Source: Spirochaetota bacterium (GTDB taxonomy: Bacteria; Spirochaetota; UBA4802; UB4802). Taken from it: a stretch of 23,382 bases of DNA. Within the stretch, counting starts at the first letter, position 1, and every line of letters starts with the position of its first letter. A program made the position numbers and the translations under genes. Positions 7,996-16,402 of the stretch are shown here, piece after piece. The notes beneath the pieces were generated by a model. The model made no database searches, was not told the DNA's origin, and was given only the letters and a program-made list of their open reading frames with translations. Location of the stretch: assembly GCA_029548025.1 (NCBI GenBank), contig JAKPOE010000295.1, forward strand, positions 1 through 23,382, in the 5' to 3' direction.

Positions 7996-8061
7996 TATTA
8001 GCCGAATATAAATATATAATTAAATATCCTATTTCAAAATAACCTGGATGGTATTACAATA

Positions 8062-8793
8062 ATGCAAAAATTAATAATGATTATAATGTGTATTTTATGC
8101 TTTGATGTTGCATATGCTCAATATTACGTTCGCAATACAACGGTAATAGATACTCCTACTGCCTATACTATTGCACGTGGCACCTATCAATTATCATTTT
8201 TAGGTTATGACAACGGTGGAGTTGAACTAAAAGCATTTCTTGGACTGCACAATAATTTTTATCTTGGTGCTTCATTTGATTGTCAAAGTGCAATAGGGAA
8301 AGATGATCCTGATCCAAATGTTCCAGGCGTTGTAGGCAAGATAAAGTTTACCGATGGATGGGAGATGTTCCCCATTTCATTTGCCATTGGCTATGATTCA
8401 TTCTACATTGGTGAAGAGGGTAAAACATATAATAGCAAAAATGATCTTGACCAGGTAATTTATGGCCCTTATTTTGTAATAACAAAACCTATATATCTTT
8501 TTGATGATGAACAGCATATACATTTTGGTATGCGAATGCCAACACAGCCCGATTATGTTCCCGAAGATACCTCATATTTTTTATCGTTTGATATTCCACT
8601 GGGTGATATGTTTGTTTTCAAAGCAGAGATGGAACGTGTTTATTATAATTTCAGTAATCCCGAGGATTGGCTTTATAATGTGGGCATGCGATATTCATAC
8701 ATGCAGCGACTGGGCATTGAATTTGATGTACTCTTCCAGAAGCATGAAAATCCAAACAGGATTATACGTATTGAATATATTAATGAGTTTTAA
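8062..8793 (+). CDS. Exported probable outer-membrane beta-barrel protein, function unknown
   Basis: This 243-residue protein has a clear signal peptide (MQKLIMIIMCILCFDVAYA, cleavage likely before QYY). The mature part has repeated short amphipathic strands with aromatic ends, for example TYQLSFLGYD, NFYLGASFDC, FAIGYDSFYIG, FKAEMERVYYNF and YNVGMRYSYM, and it ends with RIIRIEYINEF. This suggests a small 8-12-strand barrel. The start of the mature protein (TTVIDTPTAYTIARGTYQLSF) recalls the opening of YjbH-like or uncharacterised barrels, but I cannot name the family. It lies 66 nt after rph and 36 nt before the DUF192 gene, probably in the same transcript. Confidence 0.75.
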   Translation: MQKLIMIIMCILCFDVAYAQYYVRNTTVIDTPTAYTIARGTYQLSFLGYDNGGVELKAFLGLHNNFYLGASFDCQSAIGKDDPDPNVPGVVGKIKFTDGWEMFPISFAIGYDSFYIGEEGKTYNSKNDLDQVIYGPYFVITKPIYLFDDEQHIHFGMRMPTQPDYVPEDTSYFLSFDIPLGDMFVFKAEMERVYYNFSNPEDWLYNVGMRYSYMQRLGIEFDVLFQKHENPNRIIRIEYINEF

Positions 8794-8829
8794 TTATAGC
8801 GACATCAATTTAAATGACTTATTGAAAAA

Positions 8830-9327
8830 ATGAGAAAAAAAATTATATTAATATATATGAGTAGTATAGTAGTTTTCTGTTCAATGATTTATGGTTATGC
8901 TTTCCTTACCAATCATAGTGGATATATATATGCTAATGATAAACGGCATTGTATCATAACAATAGTTAATACATTAAATGAAAAAATACAATGCAATGTT
9001 GAGATAGCTCTCACGGATGAAGAGCATGCAACTGGATTGATGAATAGAACTGCATTATGTGATGATTGCGGTATGCTGTTTGTTTTTGCAGATGAAACTT
9101 ACCGAACTTTCTGGATGAAAGATACCGCTATTCCCTTATCGATTGCTTTTATTGATGCCAATGGTATTATCAATGATATGCATGATATGAATCCATTCCA
9201 GACTTTTCCAGAATACTCATCAAAATACCCTGCTCGTTATGCATTGGAAGTCAATAAAGGTTGGTTTAAAAAAAATGCCATATCAGTTGGTTCAAAGGTA
9301 ATAATGCATGGATGCATCAGTAAATAG
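8830..9327 (+). CDS. DUF192 domain protein, exported or membrane-anchored
   Basis: This 165-residue protein has an N-terminal hydrophobic anchor or signal at residues 4-26 and a DUF192 domain from about residue 55. Recognisable family blocks are LTDEEHATGLMNRTALCDDCGMLFVF, TFWMKDTAIPLSIAFID, and a C-terminal ALEVNKGWFKKNAISVGSKV. The domain is widespread as a small secreted or periplasmic protein with no established biochemical role, so none is assigned. Cys79 and Cys82 (CDDC) could form a disulfide or bind metal (inference). The last 20 nt overlap hflX, implying coupling. Confidence 0.85.
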   Translation: MRKKIILIYMSSIVVFCSMIYGYAFLTNHSGYIYANDKRHCIITIVNTLNEKIQCNVEIALTDEEHATGLMNRTALCDDCGMLFVFADETYRTFWMKDTAIPLSIAFIDANGIINDMHDMNPFQTFPEYSSKYPARYALEVNKGWFKKNAISVGSKVIMHGCISK

Positions 9328-10480
9328 GATTCCTATTTCAGAAAAAGAAAGAGCAATCCTTATTGGTGTGTTGCTACCTGAAGCTGATGAATCAGAAATA
9401 TCACATTCACTGGATGAATTAACACAATTGGTGCATACAGCAGGTGCAGTTGTAGTAACGCGCTATATTGTTAAGCGCATGGCTTTTGATCCAGCATACT
9501 TGATTGGAATGGGTAAACTTACTGAAATAAAGAACCTTATTGCAGAACAATCTATAAAACTTGTTGTTTTTGATCTAAATACAATCAGGCCGGTACAAAT
9601 ACGCAATTTAGAAAATTATTTACACTGCAGAGTTATAGGTAGAACTGAGGTTATTTTAGACATTTTTGCAAGACGAGCAAGAACAACAGAAGCAAAAATT
9701 CAGGTAGAGCTTGCACAACTTAACTATATCCTCCCGCGTCTCAAGGGTTTGGGTGGAGTTTTATCCCGTTTAGGTGGCGGAATAGGCACCAGAGGACCCG
9801 GAGAAAAGATGTTGGAAACTGACAGGAGACATATATTACGAAGAATAACAACACTGAAAAAAAAATTAATTCACATATCACATAGAAGAGATCTACAAAG
9901 GCAGCAACGTTTACATAATGAAATAATTGGTGCTGTAGTAGGTTATACAAATGCAGGTAAATCCACATTGGTAAATATATTGGCTAAAGATGATTTGTTT
10001 GTAGAGGATAGACTATTTGCTACCCTTGATCCATATACAAGAAGTGTTTATTTAGATAACCAACACAATGTATTACTTACAGATACCGTTGGATTTATTA
10101 ACAATCTCCCGTCACATCTTATTGAATCATTTAAATCAACTCTTGAAGAAATAAAATATTCTGATTTTATTATTCATGTTGTTGGATTGGATATAAATAT
10201 TGATAGGGCAGTAGCAGTTGTTGCCCATGAACTGCAATTGTTAGATTCTAATAATAAACCCAATATTTTATTTTTTAATAAATGCGATATTGTTTCGCCC
10301 GATGTTATACATCATGTACGGCTGTTATACCCTGATTCAATTATTGGTTCATGTTTAACTGGTGAAGGTATCATCAATTTAAAAGAAAGAATGATAAAAA
10401 TAATTGAAACCACTCATCATAAAAAGCAGCAATCAATCATAAACAAAAACATTGAACTGAAATATCACCATTTAAATTGA
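9308..10480 (+). CDS. hflX: GTPase HflX, ribosome-splitting/stress GTPase
   Basis: HflX is a ribosome-associated GTPase that splits stalled or stressed 70S ribosomes. The 390 residues contain the N-terminal HflX domain (TRYIVKRMAFDPAYLIGMGKLTEI), the glycine-rich linker GGGIGTRGPGEKMLETDRR (157-174), and a charged coiled-coil (175-205). The G domain has G1 GYTNAGKST (212-220), G3 DTVGF (259-263), and G4 NKCD (324-327, where NKxD is usual). The length is normal for the family. ATG 9308 lies inside the DUF192 gene, and no start further downstream preserves the N-terminal domain. Confidence 0.95.
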   Translation: MDASVNRIPISEKERAILIGVLLPEADESEISHSLDELTQLVHTAGAVVVTRYIVKRMAFDPAYLIGMGKLTEIKNLIAEQSIKLVVFDLNTIRPVQIRNLENYLHCRVIGRTEVILDIFARRARTTEAKIQVELAQLNYILPRLKGLGGVLSRLGGGIGTRGPGEKMLETDRRHILRRITTLKKKLIHISHRRDLQRQQRLHNEIIGAVVGYTNAGKSTLVNILAKDDLFVEDRLFATLDPYTRSVYLDNQHNVLLTDTVGFINNLPSHLIESFKSTLEEIKYSDFIIHVVGLDINIDRAVAVVAHELQLLDSNNKPNILFFNKCDIVSPDVIHHVRLLYPDSIIGSCLTGEGIINLKERMIKIIETTHHKKQQSIINKNIELKYHHLN

Positions 10481-10561
10481 TTAATTCATGTAACAGCAGA
10501 TGTCGAATATAATAGTATGGTATTTTAATGACAAATTTATATAGTTCTGGGTAGGCTTTGC

Positions 10562-11737
10562 ATGTATGATTTTAAACGATATACCTTTCCTGAAAAAAGG
10601 AAAATAAATAATAGTATCTATGGATTTTTCTCTATTCTATTTATCCTTGTAATCTGTATTTTTACATTAATTCCCGGAAAATCAAATAACAAAGGAATTA
10701 GCGCAGCGTCTAATCTTAATTCAGTAGAAAATAAGCTTATCATCGATGGTGTTAAAATGGAAGATGATATGTCACCTGCTGAAACAGAAGGTGAGATTGT
10801 TTATGACGATAGTTTTGATGATGACATTGATATTAATAATATAGTAACTATCGAACACAATGATAAAAAGATAGATAAAAAGGATGACAAAAAGAAAGAA
10901 AAAAGTTTTGATATTGAAAAGCTTAAAAATAACGATAAGCGCTGGCATCTTTCTAAATATACAATAAAAAAAAATGATAATATATGGAAGATTGCAAAAA
11001 AGTTTAATGTTAATTATAAATTAATAATTATGGCTAATGAAATTGATAACCCTGATTTATTAAAACCAGGGAAAACTATAATGGTTCCCAATAAAAATGG
11101 AGTATTGTACCAGGTTAAAAAGGGTGAGTCACTATATGTAATTGCTCGCCAGTATAATGTTTCTCCTGATAGGATTATAAAACATAATGAATTGAAAAAT
11201 GCTAATAAAGTACTGTCTGGTCAGAAAATATTTATTCCTGATGCAGTAGAGGTGATAAAAAAAAATCCCGGTGATGTATTGAGAGATAATAAATCAATTG
11301 CAAAAAATAATGTTACCGGGAATATTAATAAATCAAATAATATAAATCTTTCACTGTTGTGGCCTGTTCAGGGTAAAATTACTTCCGGATTTGGAACTCG
11401 AAGGAATCCATTAGGTAAAGGTAAGCAATTTCACTGTGGATTAGATATCAGTTGTGAACCTGGTACTACCGTCAAAGCTGCTTTAGATGGTAATGTTATA
11501 TTTTCAGGGTGGAAAGATGGCTATGGTAATGTTATAATCCTTAAGCATGATAAAGGCTATATAACTGTTTATGGACATAATAGCAATAATTTAGTTGTGG
11601 AAGGCGATACTGTAGAAAAAGGTCAGGAAATTGCAAAAAGTGGCATGACAGGTTCAGTTACAGGAGCACATTTGCATTTTGAAATCCGCAAATATTTAAC
11701 TCCTTTAAATCCCTTGCTATATTTTAAGGAAAAATAG
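10562..11737 (+). CDS. Membrane-anchored LysM-LysM-M23 peptidoglycan endopeptidase
   Basis: This 391-residue protein has a single N-terminal transmembrane segment (about residues 19-38) and an acidic then lysine-rich linker to about 130. Two LysM domains follow (133-177 and 183-227), then an M23 peptidase domain (about 268-377). The zinc and catalytic residues are present: His291 and Asp295 in HCGLD, His339 in YGHN, and His370/His372 in HLHFE. It is predicted to be an active peptidoglycan endopeptidase facing the periplasm, as in NlpD/EnvC-like proteins, although those are often inactive activators. The TPR gene follows after 3 nt, so the two are one transcriptional unit. No strong Shine-Dalgarno precedes ATG 10562 (GGGTAGG lies at 10549-10555). 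Confidence 0.9.
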   Translation: MYDFKRYTFPEKRKINNSIYGFFSILFILVICIFTLIPGKSNNKGISAASNLNSVENKLIIDGVKMEDDMSPAETEGEIVYDDSFDDDIDINNIVTIEHNDKKIDKKDDKKKEKSFDIEKLKNNDKRWHLSKYTIKKNDNIWKIAKKFNVNYKLIIMANEIDNPDLLKPGKTIMVPNKNGVLYQVKKGESLYVIARQYNVSPDRIIKHNELKNANKVLSGQKIFIPDAVEVIKKNPGDVLRDNKSIAKNNVTGNINKSNNINLSLLWPVQGKITSGFGTRRNPLGKGKQFHCGLDISCEPGTTVKAALDGNVIFSGWKDGYGNVIILKHDKGYITVYGHNSNNLVVEGDTVEKGQEIAKSGMTGSVTGAHLHFEIRKYLTPLNPLLYFKEK

Positions 11738-11740
11738 ATA

Positions 11741-12817
11741 ATGAAAAATTTTCCATCCATAATAATTATAAAAATATTTTTTTTCATTACATTTTGTTTA
11801 CTGATTGAGATAACAATTTTTCCGGATACTCATATGAAATATGATAATCCCAATCAGATTATTAAAATATTTTATACTCAAAATGATTATGTTGCATGGA
11901 AGGCGATAGTTAAGGGTAGAATTTTAAGTATTGGTGTAAGAGAAGATGCTGCAAAACAGGAGTTAACACGTACTGTACAACCAAAAACGAAAATAACTGC
12001 ACGATTATATAATACCGAAGGAATACATAAGGGTACTACACTGTTTATTATTAATTCAAATAATTTGATTGTTTCGCGTTTTACCGTTGAAAACATATTT
12101 CACTCACAATCATTTGGGGATATGCTTATTGGTTATGGATATTTTAGGTTGTCAACTATTGGTGATAGGGTTGTACAACGTTTTGATGGAGCATATCCAG
12201 AATATGCTAAAGTCCATAAAGCAAGAGGCGATTATTATGTTAATATAGGTGATTATGGTAATGCCATAAAAGAATATAATGAAGCAATCATAATGGATAT
12301 GAATTATCCTGAAACGCATTTAGCATTAGGAAAACTATATTATAATGATAATGTTTATCAGTTTGCATTTACAGAATTTGAACAAGCATATAAAAATAAA
12401 GATAGAATGGTAGATAAACAGGATTATTATGAATTGTTATATTTAATGGCTAAAACACGATATATTGAAGCATATGAAACCAACATACCTAAGAAATTAA
12501 AGGAACACTATCTTAAAGAAGGTATGAAATATGCAAATGAGGCACTTTCAATAAATCCTGAAGCCGTGGAACTATTGTATATGCTGGGAGTTATGTATTA
12601 TAAAAGTCCTGAACCAGATGATGTGGCTGCTAAAAAAACATTTGAAAAAATTATTGAGCTTGACCCTACACATATTGATGCATACATTGCCTTATCGGAA
12701 TTGTATCTAAAGCATAAAAATAAAGATAAAGCAAGTTACTATTCACAAAAAGCACTGACGATAGACCCTGCAAATGAACGTGCACGATTTCTCTACAGGA
12801 TGACAAAGGAAAAATAA
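11741..12817 (+). CDS. Exported TPR-repeat protein, function unknown
   Basis: This 358-residue protein has an N-terminal hydrophobic signal or anchor (about residues 8-28). A non-repeat beta-rich region (about 30-150, with IVKGRILSIGVREDAAKQEL and TKITARLYNTEG) comes next. TPR motifs then fill the rest of the protein: KARGDYYVNIGDYGNAIKEYNEAI, then THLALGKLYYNDNVYQFAFTE, with two or three more up to DKASYYSQKALTIDPANERA. It is a likely periplasmic scaffold. The direct 3-nt linkage to the LysM-M23 peptidase suggests a partner or regulator of cell-wall hydrolysis (inference). I do not recognise the N-terminal region. Confidence 0.75.
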   Translation: MKNFPSIIIIKIFFFITFCLLIEITIFPDTHMKYDNPNQIIKIFYTQNDYVAWKAIVKGRILSIGVREDAAKQELTRTVQPKTKITARLYNTEGIHKGTTLFIINSNNLIVSRFTVENIFHSQSFGDMLIGYGYFRLSTIGDRVVQRFDGAYPEYAKVHKARGDYYVNIGDYGNAIKEYNEAIIMDMNYPETHLALGKLYYNDNVYQFAFTEFEQAYKNKDRMVDKQDYYELLYLMAKTRYIEAYETNIPKKLKEHYLKEGMKYANEALSINPEAVELLYMLGVMYYKSPEPDDVAAKKTFEKIIELDPTHIDAYIALSELYLKHKNKDKASYYSQKALTIDPANERARFLYRMTKEK

Positions 12818-12916
12818 TAAATTAAGCATACCATTATATTGTATATGTTAAAGTATATAATTTTTTGTAAAGTTGCGTGTATTGTGCTCTTTGAATTGAT
12901 ATTCAAAAAAATTGAC

Positions 12917-12946
12917 TTGACTGTAAGTAGCATTTTTTACTATGAT
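12917..12946 (+). promoter_or_regulatory. Candidate sigma70 promoter for the phosphatidyltransferase-mtaB unit
   Basis: TTGACT at 12917-12922 and TATGAT at 12941-12946 are separated by 18 bp. The expected start near 12953 gives a leader of about 56 nt before ATG 13009. The site lies in a 191-nt gap after the TPR gene, where a promoter is expected. An overlapping TTGACT at 12912 has too long a spacer. Confidence 0.55.
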
Positions 12947-13008
12947 TCTTGCCTGTACCATGAAACAAATATTTTATAATAAAAAAAATAAATAATAGGT
13001 AATAGTAT

Positions 13009-13794
13009 ATGATTACTGTAATGCAAAATGAAATAGTGCAATCGCTTTTGCCGTTGATTATCATAAATGCAATTACTCTTTTGAGTTGCATTATATTCAT
13101 TTTTATTTATCCACGAAGGAAAAAAGATCCTGAGATAGCAAGTCGAATGCATGAAACATTTTTAGGTTTATTTTTCAGAGAATATTGGTACTGGCTTAAT
13201 AAGCCTTTTATTAATTTCTTTATTTATTTTAAAATTAAACCTAATGCGATTACAACTCTATCGCTTATTACAGCTTTTATAAGTGCTTATTATTTTTATA
13301 GTGGAAATTTTGGTTTGGCAGGATGGATATTAATTGTTAGTGCTACCCTTGATATTATTGATGGAAGGGTTGCAAGGAGTACTAACACCGTTACAAAATC
13401 TGGAGCATACTGGGATTCATGTGCTGATAGATACAGTGAAGGTGTTGTGTTATTAGGCATTGCACTTTATTATCAAAATAATTTTATTGCATGCCTTGCC
13501 ACTATTGCTACATTAATTGGTTCGGAATTAGTAAGTTATACCAAAGCACGAGGTGAAGCTATTGGCATAACTACTACGCGAGGTGTTATGCAGCGTGCAG
13601 AGCGCTTGTTTACTTTATGCATAGTTTCAGTGTTGCATCCCTTTTTCCAGGTACTATTTAAAAATACAAATGTAAATCCTGAAATAGTTATGATTAGCGC
13701 TATGATACTAATGGCTGTTGCTACTAATCTTACAGCAATTACCAGACTGCGAACTATTTTCATGGAGATTAAAAGACAAGAGAACAATGCATGA
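13009..13794 (+). CDS. CDP-alcohol phosphatidyltransferase family membrane protein
   Basis: This 261-residue multi-pass membrane enzyme belongs to the family that moves a phosphatidyl group from CDP-diacylglycerol (or a related CDP-alcohol) to an alcohol acceptor. The full catalytic signature DxxDGxxAR(x8)GxxxDxxxD is visible: Asp115, Asp118, Gly119, Ala122, Arg123, Gly132, Asp136 and Asp140. Hydrophobic segments lie at about residues 12-35, 82-112, 145-170 and 215-240. The N-terminal half carries a basic loop (YPRRKKDPEIASRMHE) seen in phosphatidylglycerol- or inositol-phosphate-like members; the acceptor cannot be told from the sequence. The gene overlaps mtaB by 8 nt. Confidence 0.88.
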   Translation: MITVMQNEIVQSLLPLIIINAITLLSCIIFIFIYPRRKKDPEIASRMHETFLGLFFREYWYWLNKPFINFFIYFKIKPNAITTLSLITAFISAYYFYSGNFGLAGWILIVSATLDIIDGRVARSTNTVTKSGAYWDSCADRYSEGVVLLGIALYYQNNFIACLATIATLIGSELVSYTKARGEAIGITTTRGVMQRAERLFTLCIVSVLHPFFQVLFKNTNVNPEIVMISAMILMAVATNLTAITRLRTIFMEIKRQENNA

Positions 13795-15070
13795 AAAGAC
13801 TTTTTCAATTAAAACACTGGGATGTAAATGCAATCAATATGAATCTGCACAGATAGCCTCACAATTGTTAGCCTCTGGTTTTACTGCTGTGCCATTTGGA
13901 AGCTTAGCTGACATTGTTATCATCAATACCTGTACGGTAACGGATAAAAGCAATAAAAAGTGCCGCAACTATATACGGCAGGGTGCGCGGTTTTCAAAAT
14001 CAGGTGGTGTTATCGTTACTGGATGTATGGTACAAACCCATAAACATGAAATTGAAACAATGGATGAAGTTATTGCTGCTTATACCAATGAACAAAAAGG
14101 GCAATTGATTTCATTACTAGGAACTATCGACAACACAAAGCAAAAGTCTTTAAATCATTTTGAAACTAAAACATCTCCATTTGCCTTACCCTATATGCGT
14201 ACCCGTGGTTATATTAAGATTCAGGATGGCTGTGACGGTCATTGTTCTTATTGTATTGTTCCAGCAGTGCGTGGTGTACCACAATCCCGGCCAATAGATG
14301 ATGTTATCAATCATGCCCGCTACCTTATTGATTCACAATGTCCCGAGATTGTTTTAACGGGTATAACCATTGGTAAATATCATGATAAAGGTTACTCGCT
14401 TGCGCAGCTTATTGAAAAAATTGTTCAACTGGATGGCAAATTCAGGGTCAGGGTTACGTCGGTTGAGCCTGTTCATGTTGATGATGGACTTCTTGCCATG
14501 CTTTCTCACCATAAGGTTTGCAATCATATACATCTGCCGCTGCAATCGGGCTCTGATGCTGTTTTAAAACACATGCGTCGTCCCTATAATTTTACTTATT
14601 ACATGCATTGTGTTGAAAAAATGAAAAGGGTACTGCCTGATATAGCTATTGGTACTGATATAATTGTAGGGTATCCAGTTGAGGGCGATAGTGACTTTGC
14701 ATTGACCTTGCAGGCTGTCACTGAGTGCCAGTTTGCATATATTCATCAGTTTACCTATTCGCCGCGTGAAGGTACTTGCTCCAGTGAATGTAAAACTATC
14801 CCTCATGACATTGTTGCGATGAGAGCAGAGCAATTGCGAAATGCTGCACAAAAATGTTCATTACAGTATAAAAAACAATTTATCCATGCAACACGGGAAG
14901 CTGTTATTGAAAAAGGTAATGATAGTATAGTAGCCCTCACAGACAATTATCTCAAGGTAAAACTTGAAAGTAATCATCATACCAGAAGTAAGGTAGGACA
15001 GCTATTACCTGTTACCATCACCACTAATTCAAGTACAGGTTTGCAGGGTAAAATTGCCTGTGATAACTAA
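13787..15070 (+). CDS. mtaB: MtaB-type tRNA t6A37 methylthiotransferase (radical SAM)
   Basis: This enzyme converts t6A37 to ms2t6A37 in ANN-decoding tRNAs. The 427 residues begin with the MtaB-type UPF0004 domain (TLGCKCNQYES, with Cys13, Cys49 in NTCTVTDKSN and Cys80 in GCMVQ as the auxiliary cluster ligands). The radical SAM motif CDGHCSYC follows at 149-156, then the HLPLQSGSD and GTDIIVGYPVEG blocks, and a short C-terminal TRAM-like segment. The NQYES sequence after the first cysteine separates MtaB from MiaB and RimO. The extra cysteine in CKC (residue 15) replaces the usual Val. ATG 13787 is chosen over the longer frame because it begins the conserved KTFSIKTLGC and overlaps the upstream stop. 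Confidence 0.93.
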   Translation: MHEKTFSIKTLGCKCNQYESAQIASQLLASGFTAVPFGSLADIVIINTCTVTDKSNKKCRNYIRQGARFSKSGGVIVTGCMVQTHKHEIETMDEVIAAYTNEQKGQLISLLGTIDNTKQKSLNHFETKTSPFALPYMRTRGYIKIQDGCDGHCSYCIVPAVRGVPQSRPIDDVINHARYLIDSQCPEIVLTGITIGKYHDKGYSLAQLIEKIVQLDGKFRVRVTSVEPVHVDDGLLAMLSHHKVCNHIHLPLQSGSDAVLKHMRRPYNFTYYMHCVEKMKRVLPDIAIGTDIIVGYPVEGDSDFALTLQAVTECQFAYIHQFTYSPREGTCSSECKTIPHDIVAMRAEQLRNAAQKCSLQYKKQFIHATREAVIEKGNDSIVALTDNYLKVKLESNHHTRSKVGQLLPVTITTNSSTGLQGKIACDN

Positions 15071-15091
15071 TACTATGCATCGAATCACAGG
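15057..15091 (+). other. Hairpin between convergent mtaB and cysteine synthase genes
   Basis: CCTGTGAT at 15057-15064 pairs perfectly with ATCACAGG at 15084-15091 across a 19-nt loop that includes the mtaB stop codon. No T-run follows on either strand, so it is not a standard intrinsic terminator. It lies at the junction of two convergent genes. Confidence 0.35.
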
Positions 15092-15123
15092 TCAGGAACT
15101 ACAAATCATAGTAAACTAACAAA

Positions 15124-16062
15124 TCACGGTGGGCATTTTGCGCATATAGACTGGAATAACGAAGTAGATAGGTATCTATCGCCACGATCGGGCAGTATGG
15201 TGACAACATTACCATGCTTCATACCTTGTGCAACCTTCACAGCGCCAGCAACAGCAGCACCGCTTGACATACCACAGAATAATCCTTCCTGTAAGGCTAA
15301 TTTTCGTGAATACTCAAAGGCAGTTTCATCATCAATGGTGATAATATCATCTAATAAGCCGGGATCATAAATTTCAGGAACTATCGCCTCCTGCATATTT
15401 TTTAAACCCTGTATGGAATGACCGGGTGGAGGCTCAACACCAATAATCTTGATTGAAGAATTATGTTCTTTAAGGCGACGGGCAACTCCCATAATGGTAC
15501 CGGTAGTACCCAATCCTGCTACGAAAGCGTCAATAGCGCCTGCTGTTTGTTGAAGAATTTCAACGCCGGTAGTTTCATAGTGCGCCATGACATTGGCAGG
15601 ATTTGAAAATTGATTGGGCATAAAATAGGTTGGGTCTTCCATGCACATCTTCTGAGCCTGGATAATTGCACCATCAGTTCCCATACAACCGTCTGTCAAT
15701 ATCAGGTGTGCACCAAATGCAATTAAGGTGTGCTGACGTTCAACACTTACACATGAAGGCATGCACAGCGTTACCTGAAAACCTAACACCGAGCCAACCA
15801 TAGCCAGACCAATCCCTGTGTTGCCGCTGGTGGGTTCTAAAATTATTTTATCATGAGTTAACCTGCCAGATTCAATAGCGGACTTAATCATGTACCATGC
15901 GGTTCGATCTTTTATAGATCCGCTGGGATTGGTACCTTCAAATTTAGCTAAAATTGTTGTATTGGAAGGTGAAAGTTTCGTAAGTTCAATGAGAGGTGTA
16001 TTGCCTATTGCAGCAATTAATGAATGTGCTGGAAGCTGAATTTTATTATTAATTTTATGCAT
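15124..16062 (-). CDS. Cysteine synthase family PLP enzyme (CysK/CysM-like)
   Basis: This 312-residue enzyme belongs to the O-acetylserine sulfhydrylase family of beta-replacement enzymes, which make cysteine from an activated serine and sulfide or thiosulfate. Key elements are the PLP lysine Lys51 in GSIKDR, the substrate loop EPTSGNTGIGLA (76-87), QFSNPANVMAHYETTGVEI (151-169), the phosphate-binding GTTGT (185-189), and SSGAA near residue 270. Length and order fit CysK or CysM; I cannot separate them, nor exclude a cystathionine or O-phosphoserine variant. The gene ends CAKCPP and has no strong Shine-Dalgarno before ATG 16062. It converges with mtaB across 53 nt. Confidence 0.9.
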   Translation of the reverse strand: MHKINNKIQLPAHSLIAAIGNTPLIELTKLSPSNTTILAKFEGTNPSGSIKDRTAWYMIKSAIESGRLTHDKIILEPTSGNTGIGLAMVGSVLGFQVTLCMPSCVSVERQHTLIAFGAHLILTDGCMGTDGAIIQAQKMCMEDPTYFMPNQFSNPANVMAHYETTGVEILQQTAGAIDAFVAGLGTTGTIMGVARRLKEHNSSIKIIGVEPPPGHSIQGLKNMQEAIVPEIYDPGLLDDIITIDDETAFEYSRKLALQEGLFCGMSSGAAVAGAVKVAQGMKHGNVVTILPDRGDRYLSTSLFQSICAKCPP

Positions 16063-16237
16063 GATGGCTACATTACAGTATCACAAATAATAATGGTAAT
16101 GGTATATAAAAATAGTATATACCACAATCACTACAAAGTATATCACATGGGTGATAGAAAATACATATAATTTTAAAAGCAAGCATAGAGATTTTTTATA
16201 ACGTAAATGATGGAACAAATAAAAATTAACACATATG

Positions 16238-16309
16238 AGCGGGTGATGGGACTCGAACCCACGGCGTTCAGCTTGGGAAGCTGACATTCTACCACTGAAT
16301 TACACCCGC
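16238..16309 (-). tRNA. tRNA-Gly (anticodon CCC)
   Basis: The minus strand folds as a full cloverleaf: acceptor GCGGGTG/CACCCGC, D-arm ATTCAGTGGTAGAAT, anticodon arm TCAGC-TTCCCAA-GCTGA, and T-arm GTGGG-TTCGAGT-CCCAT. The loop TTCCCAA places CCC at 34-36, so it reads GGG. The discriminator is T, as in other bacterial tRNA-Gly. The bases that follow are CAT, so the 3' CCA is not encoded. No other tRNA is adjacent. Confidence 0.96.
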
Positions 16310-16327
16310 TTTGATAATTGTGAGGTA

Positions 16328-16356
16328 ACCATAACAAAAGGGTATTAATTTTGCAA
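16328..16356 (-). promoter_or_regulatory. Candidate promoter of tRNA-Gly
   Basis: On the minus strand, TTGCAA (16356-16351) and TATGGT (16333-16328) are spaced by 17 bp. This would place the start about 12 nt before the mature tRNA 5' end at 16309. Position and spacing fit a short tRNA leader. Confidence 0.5.
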
Positions 16357-16402
16357 TTATTTTTTGGAAAGTATGACATCTACATCATTGCAGAAGTAAA
16401 AT

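Noticed and set aside
8501..8833. 110-codon frame overlapping the beta-barrel gene
   Set aside because: It is a shadow in another frame. The signal peptide and barrel pattern support the 8062-8793 frame.
13718..13786. Longer N-terminus for mtaB
   Set aside because: The extra 23 residues lie within the phosphatidyltransferase coding region and do not resemble MtaB. The family starts at about ATG 13787.
16238..16309. tRNA-Gly as an integration site for the neighbouring remnant region
   Set aside because: The remnants lie on the 5' side of the tRNA, no integrase is present, and I found no repeated copy of the tRNA 3' end nearby.
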